Below are positions 42,253 through 50,889 of a stretch of 64,000 nt of DNA, piece by piece. How positions within the stretch are numbered: the first letter of the stretch is position 1; each line of letters starts with the position of its first letter. Source of the stretch: Sphingobium sp. AP50 (lineage in GTDB: Bacteria > Pseudomonadota > Alphaproteobacteria > Sphingomonadales > Sphingomonadaceae); contig NZ_FNYZ01000007.1 in NCBI RefSeq assembly GCF_900109095.1, forward strand, positions 1 through 64,000. The letters are read 5' to 3'. The position numbers and the translations under genes were made by a program. Below the pieces are notes generated by a model, which did no database searches, was not told the DNA's origin, and saw only the letters and a list, made by a program, of their open reading frames with translations.

Positions 42253-42416
42253 AGGCAGCCTATTTCCCATTCGGCATTTCAGCGCCCGATCGGCAGTAAA
42301 GTGCCCGCCCCGTTGCACAGCCTTCTGTCATCTCGCATTCCTTTGCTGGTGAAGAGGCGGACCCAGCAGGCTCCACCCCAAGCACGACAGACGCTCTTAA
42401 AATGAAGGGATGGACC

Positions 42417-42695
42417 ATGGTCTTGATATCGGCGCTTGCCGCGGCGACGGCGCTCGCCCTGCTGCCTTCCTGCCAACACGAGACGGATGTTGCCGGGCAC
42501 TGTCCTGATCTCCCGATCGTGCATGCCCGCCAAATCATATCAGACCCTGAGGGCTTCTCGATTCACGACATGCGTTTGGCCTATCGCGTGAGGGCGTCGG
42601 GCGCCTCCCCCATCAGACTTGGATCGCATGTCACGCTGCAGGGCGTCGTGCGCCACCGCGCAGCCCTAAAGGAGGCCGGTCATGCGGCGCGCTGA
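42417..42695 (+). CDS. Small exported protein, possible lipoprotein
   Basis: First gene of the conjugation operon, 92 residues. A hydrophobic leader (MVLISALAAATALALLPSC) ends in Cys19, which could be lipidated, although LPSC is an imperfect lipobox. The remainder includes HARQIISDPEGFSIHDMRLAYRV and GSHVTLQGVVRHR. An ATG at 42402 is a possible start but AAGGG better fits 42417. It overlaps dsbC by 14 bases. No family recognised; position suggests an accessory role in mating-channel assembly. Confidence 0.6.
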   Translation: MVLISALAAATALALLPSCQHETDVAGHCPDLPIVHARQIISDPEGFSIHDMRLAYRVRASGASPIRLGSHVTLQGVVRHRAALKEAGHAAR

Positions 42696-43458
42696 TCCGT
42701 TCAGGGGACTGTTTTGCCTTTTTGGCGCCGCGTTCAGCCCCGTCGTCCTCGCCCAGCCGTCCCCGGACGCCGCGCTGCTTTCGCAGGCAGCCGCGAAAGC
42801 CGAGCAGCAGCTGCGCCAAAGCTTCATGAACCTGCAGTTCGACGAGTTCCGTCTCTCGCCGGTTCGCGGGCCGCTATACCAGGCCAATGCGGGCGGCCGC
42901 ATGGTCTATTATGCGCCAGAAAGCGACAATGTGCTTTTCGCGGCGATCTATGACCGACACGGCATCAACCTGACGGCGCTGGCGCAGGACGCAACGGCGC
43001 GCAAAAGGCTGGCGGCGCTGGACCGATCGCAGGCATTGGTGATTGGGCCTGCCGATGCGCCCGAAGTCGTCGAATTTACCGATCCCGATTGCCCCTATTG
43101 CCGGGCGCTGGATCGTTATTGGGCGAGCAAAGCCGCAGAGGGCAAACCGGTTCGGCGGCATATCTTCTTTGTGACCGGCATTCATCCTGGGGCGGCGGCC
43201 AAGGCCGAACATATCTTGTGCGCCGCAGATCCGGAAGCCGCCTTCAGGACGATGTATAGCGGCGCGACGCCGGAAACGCTCACTCAGTGCGAGGCCGGGC
43301 ATGCGCGTGTGGCAGCCCATGGCAAAGCCGTTTTGCAGGTCGGTGTTTCTGGAACACCGACTCTCATCCTGGACGGCAAGATCGTCTCGGGTTTTCAGCA
43401 GAGCGAGATCGAGATCTTCCTCGATGCGAAGAGGGCGAGCGACCATGTGGCGCGCTGA
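42682..43458 (+). CDS. dsbC: DsbC-like periplasmic thiol-disulfide isomerase
   Basis: A 258-residue thioredoxin-fold protein with a signal peptide ending near Ala24, a short dimerisation-like region, and the active site CPYC at 137-140 in EFTDPDCPYCRALD. The cis-proline loop is SGTPTLIL. It should isomerise disulfides in the many cysteine-rich Tra proteins of the operon (TraU, TraN, TraH). AAGGAGG lies 6 bases before the ATG. Conjugation loci of the F type often carry such an enzyme. Confidence 0.9.
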   Translation: MRRADPFRGLFCLFGAAFSPVVLAQPSPDAALLSQAAAKAEQQLRQSFMNLQFDEFRLSPVRGPLYQANAGGRMVYYAPESDNVLFAAIYDRHGINLTALAQDATARKRLAALDRSQALVIGPADAPEVVEFTDPDCPYCRALDRYWASKAAEGKPVRRHIFFVTGIHPGAAAKAEHILCAADPEAAFRTMYSGATPETLTQCEAGHARVAAHGKAVLQVGVSGTPTLILDGKIVSGFQQSEIEIFLDAKRASDHVAR

Positions 43459-43675
43459 ACCCGGGGATCAGATCTCCCGCCGATCCCGAATTTTGGCGGC
43501 CATCGCGCACGGCCCTGCTGCTGCCTACGGACCGGCAGCAGAGTCAGGCGCATGGACCGGAATGCCGATGACGCAGCCCCTGCAGGGTCATCCAGCTGCC
43601 TCATCGGTCGACAGCGATCACGATCGCGGCCGGCAGGCACAGCCAGGGATGGTCCATTTCAACGGAGGAAATACC

Positions 43676-43990
43676 ATGCATATGCATTTGGGGAAGCGGC
43701 TCCTGTCTACCGCGGATTTTGGTATCGCGCTGCTACTGCTTGGCATCGTCGGCAGCGCGGCCCATGCGTTCTCGGCACCGGCCCAGGGCGACCTTGGCTA
43801 CGACATTTACGACATCGTCGTGAACCAGGGCGTGAAGGGACCGCTGGGCTTTGTCGGTGGCGTTGCCGCCTTCCTGTTCGGGGTCTCGCGACTCTTTTCC
43901 AACATCATGATCGGCATTCCCACGATCGTGGCGGCGGTCTGCCTCATCAAGGCGGATTCGATCCTCCAGACCTTCGGGATGACCATCTGA
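43676..43990 (+). CDS. traA: F-type pilin TraA
   Basis: The conjugative pilus subunit. The 104-residue prepilin has a long leader (1-31, ending SAAHA) and a mature part of about 73 residues beginning FSAPAQGDLG, close in length to the 70-residue F pilin. Two hydrophobic segments (GPLGFVGGVAAFLFGVSRLF and NIMIGIPTIVAAVCLIK) flank a basic turn, the shape of TraA/VirB2 pilins. GGAGG is 7 bases before the ATG at 43676. An open frame extends upstream in phase to 43445 but has no pilin-like sequence. The S26 peptidase at 56943-57542 may process the leader. Confidence 0.85.
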   Translation: MHMHLGKRLLSTADFGIALLLLGIVGSAAHAFSAPAQGDLGYDIYDIVVNQGVKGPLGFVGGVAAFLFGVSRLFSNIMIGIPTIVAAVCLIKADSILQTFGMTI

Positions 43991-44044
43991 CAGCCACGTC
44001 CGTCGGGCTCTGACCTTGTGTCTGCCCCGCCGGCCCCAAACCGG

Positions 44045-44061
44045 GCGCCGATGGTCGGCGC
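44045..44061 (+). repeat. Stem-loop downstream of the pilin gene
   Basis: GCGCCGA and TCGGCGC pair perfectly around TGG, 55 bases after the traA stop codon. Such stems often protect abundant pilin mRNA from decay or partly terminate before traL. Confidence 0.4.
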
Positions 44062-44112
44062 TCCGGAACGATGCTCCGCGCGGGTGTCGTAAAGCAGGAG
44101 GAGAAGGGACAA

Positions 44113-44379
44113 GTGGACGAGCGTCTGCCCCAATATCTTCACCGTCCCGTCCAGATCCTCTGGTTCGGCTCGGATGAATTCATACTGGTCATGGCCACCA
44201 TCTTCGTCGCGGTCATCGTCGGCGGGATGATTGGCTGGATGCTCATCGCTTCCCTTCTCCTTTTCATCCCCTGGAAGCGGACCAAGCCGCGCGGCTTCCT
44301 GCCGCATCTCGCCTGGCGCTGGGGGCTGCTGCGCTTTTCCCATTATCCGGGTCCCACACAGACCCGCTTCTTCGAGTGA
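44113..44379 (+). CDS. traL: Conjugative transfer protein TraL
   Basis: An 88-residue inner-membrane protein with the family start DERLPQYLHRPVQILWF and two hydrophobic helices (about 17-45 and 48-62). F TraL has 91 residues. It is needed for pilus assembly. I read a GTG start at 44113, where the family sequence begins, with a purine-rich GGAGGAGAAGGG just upstream; an earlier ATG at 44071 gives a non-family extension. Confidence 0.88.
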   Translation: MDERLPQYLHRPVQILWFGSDEFILVMATIFVAVIVGGMIGWMLIASLLLFIPWKRTKPRGFLPHLAWRWGLLRFSHYPGPTQTRFFE

Positions 44380-44389
44380 GGGTCACGAG

Positions 44390-45025
44390 ATGCGCATAAG
44401 AAGCACCGCCCGACAGCCAGAGCTGGACCCGCTGATGGGCAAGCCGGCGAGCTGGGGCATTCATCGCTATCTGCAGGGCTCCTCGAACCTGTTCGAAGAG
44501 AACCGGCTGTTGAAATTCGCTGTCACCGGCCTGTTCGGCGTCACCGCTGTTCTTGGCCTCGTCATCTATTCCTCTAACCAGAACCAGCGCACGGTCGTCG
44601 TACCCTTCGGCGCCTCCGGTGATCTCTATGTGACGGGCAACAAACCTTCGAGCGCTTATCTGCGCACCATGACCCGCAATATCGTCGCCATGGCTGGCAC
44701 CTATTCGGCATATTCGGCCGATCGCCAGTTCCAGGAGCTGCTGACCCTTGTTCACCCCAGCGCGTTCAACAGCATCCGCGATAGCCTCAATGGCATTTTG
44801 GACGAGCTTGCGGACAATCCGACGCTGTCGATCGCCACCTACATCCGAACCGACCAGCCCGTCACCTATACCGAGCGCGACATCGTCGTGCCCGTCGAGA
44901 AGGTGCGCGTCATCGGCGGCGTGATCCGCAAATTCCGGGGCGTGCTACACATTCGTTACGCGCTCGATAACGGTCGCTTCTGGCTGACCGCGCTCTCCGA
45001 GGAGAATTTCAATGCGGAAAGCTGA
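44390..45025 (+). CDS. traE: Conjugative transfer protein TraE
   Basis: A 211-residue inner-membrane protein. After a short cytoplasmic tail there is one transmembrane helix (about 45-62, FAVTGLFGVTAVLGLVIYSS) and a periplasmic VirB5/TraE-like domain ending RYALDNGRFWLTALSEENF. TraE is part of the pilus assembly core. The ATG at 44390 follows GGTCACGAG. Its end overlaps traK by 14 bases. Confidence 0.9.
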   Translation: MRIRSTARQPELDPLMGKPASWGIHRYLQGSSNLFEENRLLKFAVTGLFGVTAVLGLVIYSSNQNQRTVVVPFGASGDLYVTGNKPSSAYLRTMTRNIVAMAGTYSAYSADRQFQELLTLVHPSAFNSIRDSLNGILDELADNPTLSIATYIRTDQPVTYTERDIVVPVEKVRVIGGVIRKFRGVLHIRYALDNGRFWLTALSEENFNAES

Positions 45026-45785
45026 ATTTCTGCAGGTGGCAGCGATAGCGCTGGCGCTCGCAACGCTCCCTGCCGCCGCTTTTGCCCAGTCCCAACCGAT
45101 CGTCGCCTTGCCCGATCAGTCGAGCGCGATCCGTCTCTCCAACCGCGACATCAATCACCTCATCTGTGTCGGCGGCGAGATTGAGGATGTGAAGTTCTCA
45201 GCCGAAAAGGCAATCGCGGTGGAGCGCGCCGGCGCCGATGCCTGGGTCAAATTCCTGGTCAAGGAAACTGACGATGCAGGCCAGGTGACCCGCAGCTTCG
45301 TCACCGCCCCGTCGGAATTTTTCGTCGCCTGCAACGGCGCCATCTACCCCCTTTATGCCGAGCCCGCCGATATTCCGGCGCAGACGGTAACGCTCGTTCC
45401 AGGCACCAGACAGCGCGCCCAAGCCAATAGCGAATTGCTGGGGCCGCTGGTCGAAGAGGAGCGTGCGGTGTCGATCACCCTGTCGCTGCTGGAGGATCGA
45501 ATCCCGGCTAGCTTTACAGACATCGCGCCGCGGAACGGCGCGCTTTCCCTGCCTGGCCTGGACGGCGCCGATCTTGTCGAGCGCCGGGCCGTGCAAATCG
45601 AAGGCGCGGGCCTCTCGGCTTCGGAATATCTCATCCGGGCTGCACACCCGATCCAACTCGATGAACGGCTGTTCCTCGATGCAGCGCTTGGATCGACGAT
45701 CTTTGCGATCACCCTCGACCGGTCCGATCTCAAACCCAATGAGACCGCGCGCCTCATCGTCATACGCCGGGGAGAACAGCCATGA
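45012..45785 (+). CDS. traK: Conjugative secretin-like outer-membrane protein TraK
   Basis: A 257-residue periplasmic protein with a signal peptide (1-25, ending AAAFAQ). TraK proteins correspond to VirB9 and form the outer-membrane ring with TraB and TraV. Recognised parts are IRLSNRDINHLICVGGEI and EFFVACNGAIYPLYAEP. It overlaps traE at its start and traB at its end (ATGA), as is normal for this core-complex gene group. Confidence 0.9.
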   Translation: MRKAEFLQVAAIALALATLPAAAFAQSQPIVALPDQSSAIRLSNRDINHLICVGGEIEDVKFSAEKAIAVERAGADAWVKFLVKETDDAGQVTRSFVTAPSEFFVACNGAIYPLYAEPADIPAQTVTLVPGTRQRAQANSELLGPLVEEERAVSITLSLLEDRIPASFTDIAPRNGALSLPGLDGADLVERRAVQIEGAGLSASEYLIRAAHPIQLDERLFLDAALGSTIFAITLDRSDLKPNETARLIVIRRGEQP

Positions 45786-47149
45786 CCGAGCGCAGGAAGG
45801 GTCCAAATGGGGGCGAACCCGGCAATGCTGCCCCGCAGTCTATGTCAAGTCCTGAAAGTCACGCGGGGCGACAGGGATATTCACGCCCACCCAAGGTCGA
45901 GCCAGCACCTGGCGAAGCGCCCCTCGAGTTACGCGGCCCTGCCCTGCTCGATCTGCGAACCCACTGGGCTACGCTCAGCGCGAGCCAAAAGCTGCGGTGC
46001 AAGCAGGCCGGCGTTGGTATCGGCATCCTGATCCTGGGATATGGGCTCTACACGGCCAGCAGCGGATCAAGCGCCCCTACCGATCTTCCGCCCAGTGCGT
46101 CCAAGATGGACATGGGCGCGGGCCTGCGCGGCGACAGCCTTGAGCTCAAGATGCGCGGCGACCTCAAGAAGATCCTCGATGGCCAATCCCTGCTTGGCGA
46201 CCGAGTCAGCGCGATCGAGGCAGGAAAGATCGGCGCTGTCGGTCAATCGAACCCTTCGGACTTGTCCGGCGACTTGCCGCCCGCATTTCCAGGCAGCGAC
46301 ATCCCCGCCTATCCACCCATCCCGGGCCAAGGTGGCGTACCGGGCACCGGCGCCGACGAGGTTCCGCCTCCACCGATGCCGCCAGCCGCGCCACCCGCGC
46401 CGCCGCAGGAGAAGGTGATTGGCGCGATCGGTAGCGCGACGAGCGCGACGCCGATTGTGGCGGGCGACGCGCCGAGCAGCCCCGGCGCACCCAAAAAAAA
46501 AGCCCGGACGATTTATTTGCCGCCTGGTTTTATGAAGGCGCGACTGCTGACGGGGATCGACGCGCTCGCAAGCCGGGATGCGACGAGCAATCCCGAGCCA
46601 CTGATCGCCCGGGTCCAGGCACCTGCCGTGCTGCCCAATGACGTCAAGGCAAACCTGGCGGGCTGTTTTGTGATCGGCAACGCTACTGGCAGTCTCGCCA
46701 AGGAGCGAGTGGAGGTCCAGCTCGTGTCCCTGTCCTGTGTGGATTTCGATGAGCGATCGGTTGTGGATCAACCGATCAAGGGCTTCTTTGTCGATACCGA
46801 CGGCAAGAAGGGCCTGTCGGGCAAGGTCGTCACCCGCGCTGGCGCCGCGCTCGCCCGCTCTTTCATCGCGGGAACCATCAGCGGCTTCTCGCAGACCGTC
46901 GAATCAAGTCTTGGCGACGTCTCGACCTCGGCGCTCGGCAATGTACGCAGCCTTGACCCTGGTGAAGCGGCGCAGGCGGGACTCGCGGGCGGCCTTTCCA
47001 AATCGTCGGACAAACTCACCGACTTCTACCTCGACCTGGCGCGTCAGGCCGGCCCCATCGTCGAGGTCGGCGCCGCCAAGGATGTGGTGGTCGTGATCCA
47101 GGAGGGCGTGACCCTCGAGATCAAGCCCAGCGCAGGAGCCAAATTCTGA
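45782..47149 (+). CDS. traB: Conjugative core-complex protein TraB
   Basis: The VirB10 counterpart, 455 residues. One transmembrane helix lies at about 76-93 (AGVGIGILILGYGLYTA), followed by a short coiled region, a proline-rich stretch (about 165-215, VPPPPMPPAAPPAPP) that spans the periplasm, and the C-terminal TrbI-like fold (IYLPPGFMKARLLTGIDA, VQLVSLSCVDFDERSV, VDTDGKKGLSGKVVTRAGA). It energises the channel through the whole envelope. It overlaps traK by 4 bp and traV by one base. Confidence 0.92.
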   Translation: MTERRKGPNGGEPGNAAPQSMSSPESHAGRQGYSRPPKVEPAPGEAPLELRGPALLDLRTHWATLSASQKLRCKQAGVGIGILILGYGLYTASSGSSAPTDLPPSASKMDMGAGLRGDSLELKMRGDLKKILDGQSLLGDRVSAIEAGKIGAVGQSNPSDLSGDLPPAFPGSDIPAYPPIPGQGGVPGTGADEVPPPPMPPAAPPAPPQEKVIGAIGSATSATPIVAGDAPSSPGAPKKKARTIYLPPGFMKARLLTGIDALASRDATSNPEPLIARVQAPAVLPNDVKANLAGCFVIGNATGSLAKERVEVQLVSLSCVDFDERSVVDQPIKGFFVDTDGKKGLSGKVVTRAGAALARSFIAGTISGFSQTVESSLGDVSTSALGNVRSLDPGEAAQAGLAGGLSKSSDKLTDFYLDLARQAGPIVEVGAAKDVVVVIQEGVTLEIKPSAGAKF

Positions 47150-47805
47150 TGCGCCCGTACCCCCCATATTCGGAGATACCCGCCATGTCGTCTCGCGCCC
47201 CCAGCCCGGCTATGCCCAAGTGCCTATGGCTCGCGCCTGTCCTGGTCAGCATATCGGGATGCACGAGCCTTGGCTCTCTTATGTCGCCCTATTCCGAAAA
47301 ATTTTCCTGTAAGAATAACGACCACGGGCAGTGCATCCATCCCGACAAGGCCTATGCCGACGCAGTAGCGGGTCGGGCTTCGCGATCGGACCCGTCAGTC
47401 ACCCGTGACAAGGCGATGCTGAAGCCAGCGCCGGACAGAGTGCAGGACGGGGTGCACGCGGCACCCACCACCGCTCGCGCCCAAGCCAAAATAGCTAGCC
47501 CAAGCGCCTATCAAGGCTATCGCGACAGCGTTTATCGCGAGTTGCAGGGCCTCATCGAGGCGCCGGTGACGCCGATGCTCCGGCCTTCACGCACGGTGCG
47601 CACGCTGATCATGCCCTATGCCGATCGGGCGCGACCCGACCGGCTCTATATGCCGCGCTATGTCTATTCGCTGCTGGATCGGCCACAATGGGTGATTGGC
47701 GACTATCTGCTGGACCGGGTCTCTCCCGCCGCCAAGGCCCCGATCCTCGACCAGGTGCGAGAGAAGCCGCTCGATGAGACAGCGCCTGAAGGACCCCGGC
47801 CATGA
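47149..47805 (+). CDS. traV: Conjugative outer-membrane lipoprotein TraV
   Basis: The VirB7 counterpart, 218 residues. The lipobox LVSISGC places the lipidated cysteine at about 38, which suggests that a later Met (for example in MSSRAP or MPKCL) may be the true start; the ATG at 47149 overlaps the traB stop. A cysteine pair (SCKNNDHGQC) follows shortly after the lipid site, as in other TraV proteins. The C-terminus ends in a region rich in Arg and Asp. It anchors TraK and TraB at the outer membrane. Confidence 0.85.
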   Translation: MRPYPPYSEIPAMSSRAPSPAMPKCLWLAPVLVSISGCTSLGSLMSPYSEKFSCKNNDHGQCIHPDKAYADAVAGRASRSDPSVTRDKAMLKPAPDRVQDGVHAAPTTARAQAKIASPSAYQGYRDSVYRELQGLIEAPVTPMLRPSRTVRTLIMPYADRARPDRLYMPRYVYSLLDRPQWVIGDYLLDRVSPAAKAPILDQVREKPLDETAPEGPRP

Positions 47806-50327
47806 AGGCCCCGGGAACACGCACGGGCGGCGGCATGACATTTGCCGCCTTGCGGCGCAGCGTCTCGCGCGACGCTTATTCTGACTATCTTCCGATGGTT
47901 GCCTGGGACGAAAGCGAAGAGGCCTTTCTCTGTATCGACGATGGCTGGGGCTATGCCTGGGAGCTGGTGCCTTCCGCCTATATGTTCGCCCATGTGCATG
48001 GTGCGTTACAGGGCCTGCTCAACATCCATTTCCCGCCGGGCACGGTCGTCCAGATCCATGCCTTTGCCGATCCGCTGATCGACGATACGCTCGATGCCTT
48101 TCTGGACCTCAAGACCCGGGACGATCCGCTGATCCAGGCATCGGCGCAGCAGACCTATGCCTATCTTCATGAAGGGCGCCACGGCCTGGATGCCCTCCAC
48201 GGCATTCCGATCCGCGACTTCCGCAGTTTCCTGTCGGTCAAGACCCGGCAAAAAATCGGTAGCGACATGCGTCGGCAGATCGAGGAGCAGCTTGCCAAGC
48301 TCGGCATTCGTCGCATGCCGCCGCAGGGGCTGGTTTCCTTCTATCGCCGGATATTCAATGGTGTCTTTGCTCGCGCACCCGGCGTATTCGCGCAAGGCGA
48401 CGATGGCAATCCGGCCCGCCCCGTGCGCAAGCAGATCATCGATGCCGGCCCTGACCTGTTGTTCGAAGGCCCTGAAGTGTTCCTGGGCAACCAGGTTGCG
48501 CGCTGTCTGACGCCCAAGTCGCCAGCGCGCCGAGTGACAGCGGAACGCGCCAATCGCCTGACCGGTGGTATGCGCGGATCTTCGGAGGACAGCGATCAGA
48601 TTGGCGGTCCCTTCCTCTACACGTTGAACATCCTGTTCGATCACAGCGCGTTCGAGATCCATAAACGTGCGCAGATCCTTTCGGCCCAGAAGGCGGCTGG
48701 CTCGTTCGCGGTCGAGGTGGGGAAACAGATCGAGGAGATCGGCTGGGTCCTCGATGAAGCGGGCAACAGCAAGTTCGTGTCGGTGATCCCGACCGTCTGG
48801 CTGTTCGGCCAGACCCGGGCCCAAGCCCGCGAAATGGCGGCGCGCGCCAAGCGCCTGTGGGAAAGCGAGCCCTTACCCTTCATGATGCAGGAAGAGAGCT
48901 ACCTCAACCCTGTTTTGCTGGCGATGAGCTTACCTTTCGGCCTCTATCCCGAAGGCCGCACAATCAAACTATTAGAGCGGGATCTTCGCATGCCGGTGAA
49001 GGCGGCGGTGTTGATGGCGCCGATCCAGACCGACTTTCGCGGCGGTGGGCGCCCGGCCCTTCTCTATACGGGGCGAAAGGGTCAGCTCATCACGCTCGAT
49101 CTCTTCGACGCGCGGATCAACAATTATAATTTCATCGTCTCGGCCGAGTCCGGCGCGGGGAAGAGCTTCCTGCTCAATAACCTGTGCCAGCAATATTATG
49201 CCAGCGGCGCGCTCATCCGGATCATCGATATTGGCGGCAGCTACAGGAAGCTCTGCACGCTGTGCTCGGGCCGCTATATCGACATTGGCGAGGAGCATCT
49301 GGTCCTCAATCCGTTTGACATGGGGCTCGCCATCGACGGCGACGATCGGCAGTCGGCGATCGCCATGGCGGTCGCGATCGTTGCCGAAATGGCCAATGCC
49401 GCGACGCGCAAAGGCGTCTCAACATCGCAATGGAACCTGTTGAAATCAGCTGTCCAGTGGACGATCGAAACGGGCCGGGCCGCCGATGGCATCGACGCTG
49501 TACGCGTGTGGCTGGGCGCCTACCCGGCAAACATAACTAGCGATCTTGACCGGGTCGATCATCTCGTGCCCGTCGCGCGCGAGCTGGCCTTTAACCTGCG
49601 CGATTTTGCGAGCGACGGCGTTTATGGCCACTATTTCAACGGTCCTTCGACGCTCGACATTTCGAGCGACGAGTTCGTCGTTCTCGAACTCGAGCGCCTC
49701 AAGAACATGCCCGATTTGTTCAACGTCATCGTCATGGTGGTGGTGAATGCGGTCACGCAGGAGCTTTATCTCTCGGGTCGCGATCGACCGCGGTTCGTTC
49801 TGTGCGACGAGGCCGCGCAATTCATGAGCAAGAGCGACGGGCAGGACCTGTCACGCCTCGCCGAAGCCTTCGGCCAGGGTTACAGGCGTGCCCGTAAATA
49901 TCAGGGCAGTTTCGGCATCGTCCTGCAGTCGATGAACGATCTGCTGCTATTCGGCGGCACGGGCCAGGTCATCCTGGAAAATGCCGCGACGCGCTTCCTG
50001 CTGCAGGGATCGACCTTTGACAAGGCGGTCGAGAACAAGATCCTCGACTATTCGGGCTTCGTCCTCGATCTCCTGAAGTCGGTCCGCAACAACAAGCCCA
50101 ATTATAGCGAGGTCTTCATCGACTCGCCGCTGGGCCTGGGGATTGCGCGCCTGGTCGTCGACCCCTTCTCCTATTGGATCAACACTTCGGCCCCCAATGA
50201 GGTCGCCGCCTTCGATCGGCTCCTCGCGCGCGGCGCTTCGCCCCTTGAGGCGGTGTGCGAACTGGCCGGCGTGGATCCCGCGCAGCTTCTCGGCCGGCAG
50301 GCCCAGCCTGGAAAGGTGGCGTCATGA
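47802..50327 (+). CDS. traC: Conjugative ATPase TraC (VirB4 family)
   Basis: An 841-residue cytoplasmic ATPase that drives pilus assembly. The TraC N-terminal region (YSDYLPMVAWDESEEAFLCIDDGWGYAWEL) is followed by the NTPase domain: Walker A SGAGKSFLLN near residue 450 and Walker B FVLCDEAAQF near 665, with SFGIVLQSMND downstream. The length is close to F TraC. It overlaps traV and the next small membrane gene by 4 bp each. Confidence 0.95.
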   Translation: MKAPGTRTGGGMTFAALRRSVSRDAYSDYLPMVAWDESEEAFLCIDDGWGYAWELVPSAYMFAHVHGALQGLLNIHFPPGTVVQIHAFADPLIDDTLDAFLDLKTRDDPLIQASAQQTYAYLHEGRHGLDALHGIPIRDFRSFLSVKTRQKIGSDMRRQIEEQLAKLGIRRMPPQGLVSFYRRIFNGVFARAPGVFAQGDDGNPARPVRKQIIDAGPDLLFEGPEVFLGNQVARCLTPKSPARRVTAERANRLTGGMRGSSEDSDQIGGPFLYTLNILFDHSAFEIHKRAQILSAQKAAGSFAVEVGKQIEEIGWVLDEAGNSKFVSVIPTVWLFGQTRAQAREMAARAKRLWESEPLPFMMQEESYLNPVLLAMSLPFGLYPEGRTIKLLERDLRMPVKAAVLMAPIQTDFRGGGRPALLYTGRKGQLITLDLFDARINNYNFIVSAESGAGKSFLLNNLCQQYYASGALIRIIDIGGSYRKLCTLCSGRYIDIGEEHLVLNPFDMGLAIDGDDRQSAIAMAVAIVAEMANAATRKGVSTSQWNLLKSAVQWTIETGRAADGIDAVRVWLGAYPANITSDLDRVDHLVPVARELAFNLRDFASDGVYGHYFNGPSTLDISSDEFVVLELERLKNMPDLFNVIVMVVVNAVTQELYLSGRDRPRFVLCDEAAQFMSKSDGQDLSRLAEAFGQGYRRARKYQGSFGIVLQSMNDLLLFGGTGQVILENAATRFLLQGSTFDKAVENKILDYSGFVLDLLKSVRNNKPNYSEVFIDSPLGLGIARLVVDPFSYWINTSAPNEVAAFDRLLARGASPLEAVCELAGVDPAQLLGRQAQPGKVAS

Positions 50328-50659
50328 ACCGCGAGACGACAAATGGTGTCCAGTTCACGCTCGGACTCGAGCGACATGTCGCCCTCGAACAGGAGATCGA
50401 AGCCCGCGTCGCCGAACGGGCAAAAGCGGAAGCCTGGCTCTGGCGGTTTCGGCTGATCACCATCGAGACGTTCATGATGGCGAGCCTGATCGTCGTGGCC
50501 GGACTTTGTCTTGGCAAGCCGATCGCTGAAATCCTGCGAGCAGCGATACTGGTAGCAGCGGCTTGCTTTGCCAGCGGTATGCTGCTGCTCGGGCTCTCAG
50601 CCGGCGCCGGTCTGAGTTGGAGCGCTCTTGCAAAGCGCTGGCGACGGTGGCGGTCATGA
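50324..50659 (+). CDS. Small inner-membrane protein
   Basis: A 111-residue protein with an acidic/basic helix (about 14-40) and two transmembrane segments (about 48-68 and 72-95), ending in a basic tail. It occupies the position of trbI in F but I see no clear TrbI similarity. Coupled by ATGA to traC and to the following gene. Function unknown. Confidence 0.65.
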   Translation: MNRETTNGVQFTLGLERHVALEQEIEARVAERAKAEAWLWRFRLITIETFMMASLIVVAGLCLGKPIAEILRAAILVAAACFASGMLLLGLSAGAGLSWSALAKRWRRWRS

Positions 50660-50889
50660 CCGGCATCTTGTCGTCTTCCCCCTCTACGGGGCCTGTTCGC
50701 CTCATGGTCGGGGCTCTGCTCCAATCGATGCTCGCCTGCCTCCTGTTCCTCCGAGCGCCAGACCCCTGCGCCACGATGCTTCGGGTCGCGGTCATCATGA
50801 TGATGCTGTCAAGCATCGGTGCCTTTGCACTTGCTCTGATGGGCGAGCGGCCGAAACACGCCCGCCGGCGGAGACAGCGCCATGCATAA
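50656..50889 (+). CDS. Small inner-membrane protein
   Basis: A 77-residue protein with two hydrophobic helices (LMVGALLQSMLACLLFL and MLRVAVIMMMLSSIGAFALAL) and a very basic C-terminus (RPKHARRRRQRH). Coupled by ATGA to the preceding gene and overlapping traW by 8 bases. Not recognised; probably an assembly or accessory membrane component of the channel. Confidence 0.62.
   Translation: MTGILSSSPSTGPVRLMVGALLQSMLACLLFLRAPDPCATMLRVAVIMMMLSSIGAFALALMGERPKHARRRRQRHA

Noticed and set aside
42417..42695. Calling the first tra-operon gene a known Tra protein.
   Set aside because: The leader and small size do not match a specific family, so only exported protein is claimed.
43445..43675. Upstream in-frame extension of the pilin gene from an ATG at 43445.
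   Set aside because: The extension is not pilin-like, while GGAGG before the ATG at 43676 and the signal-peptide pattern support the shorter start.
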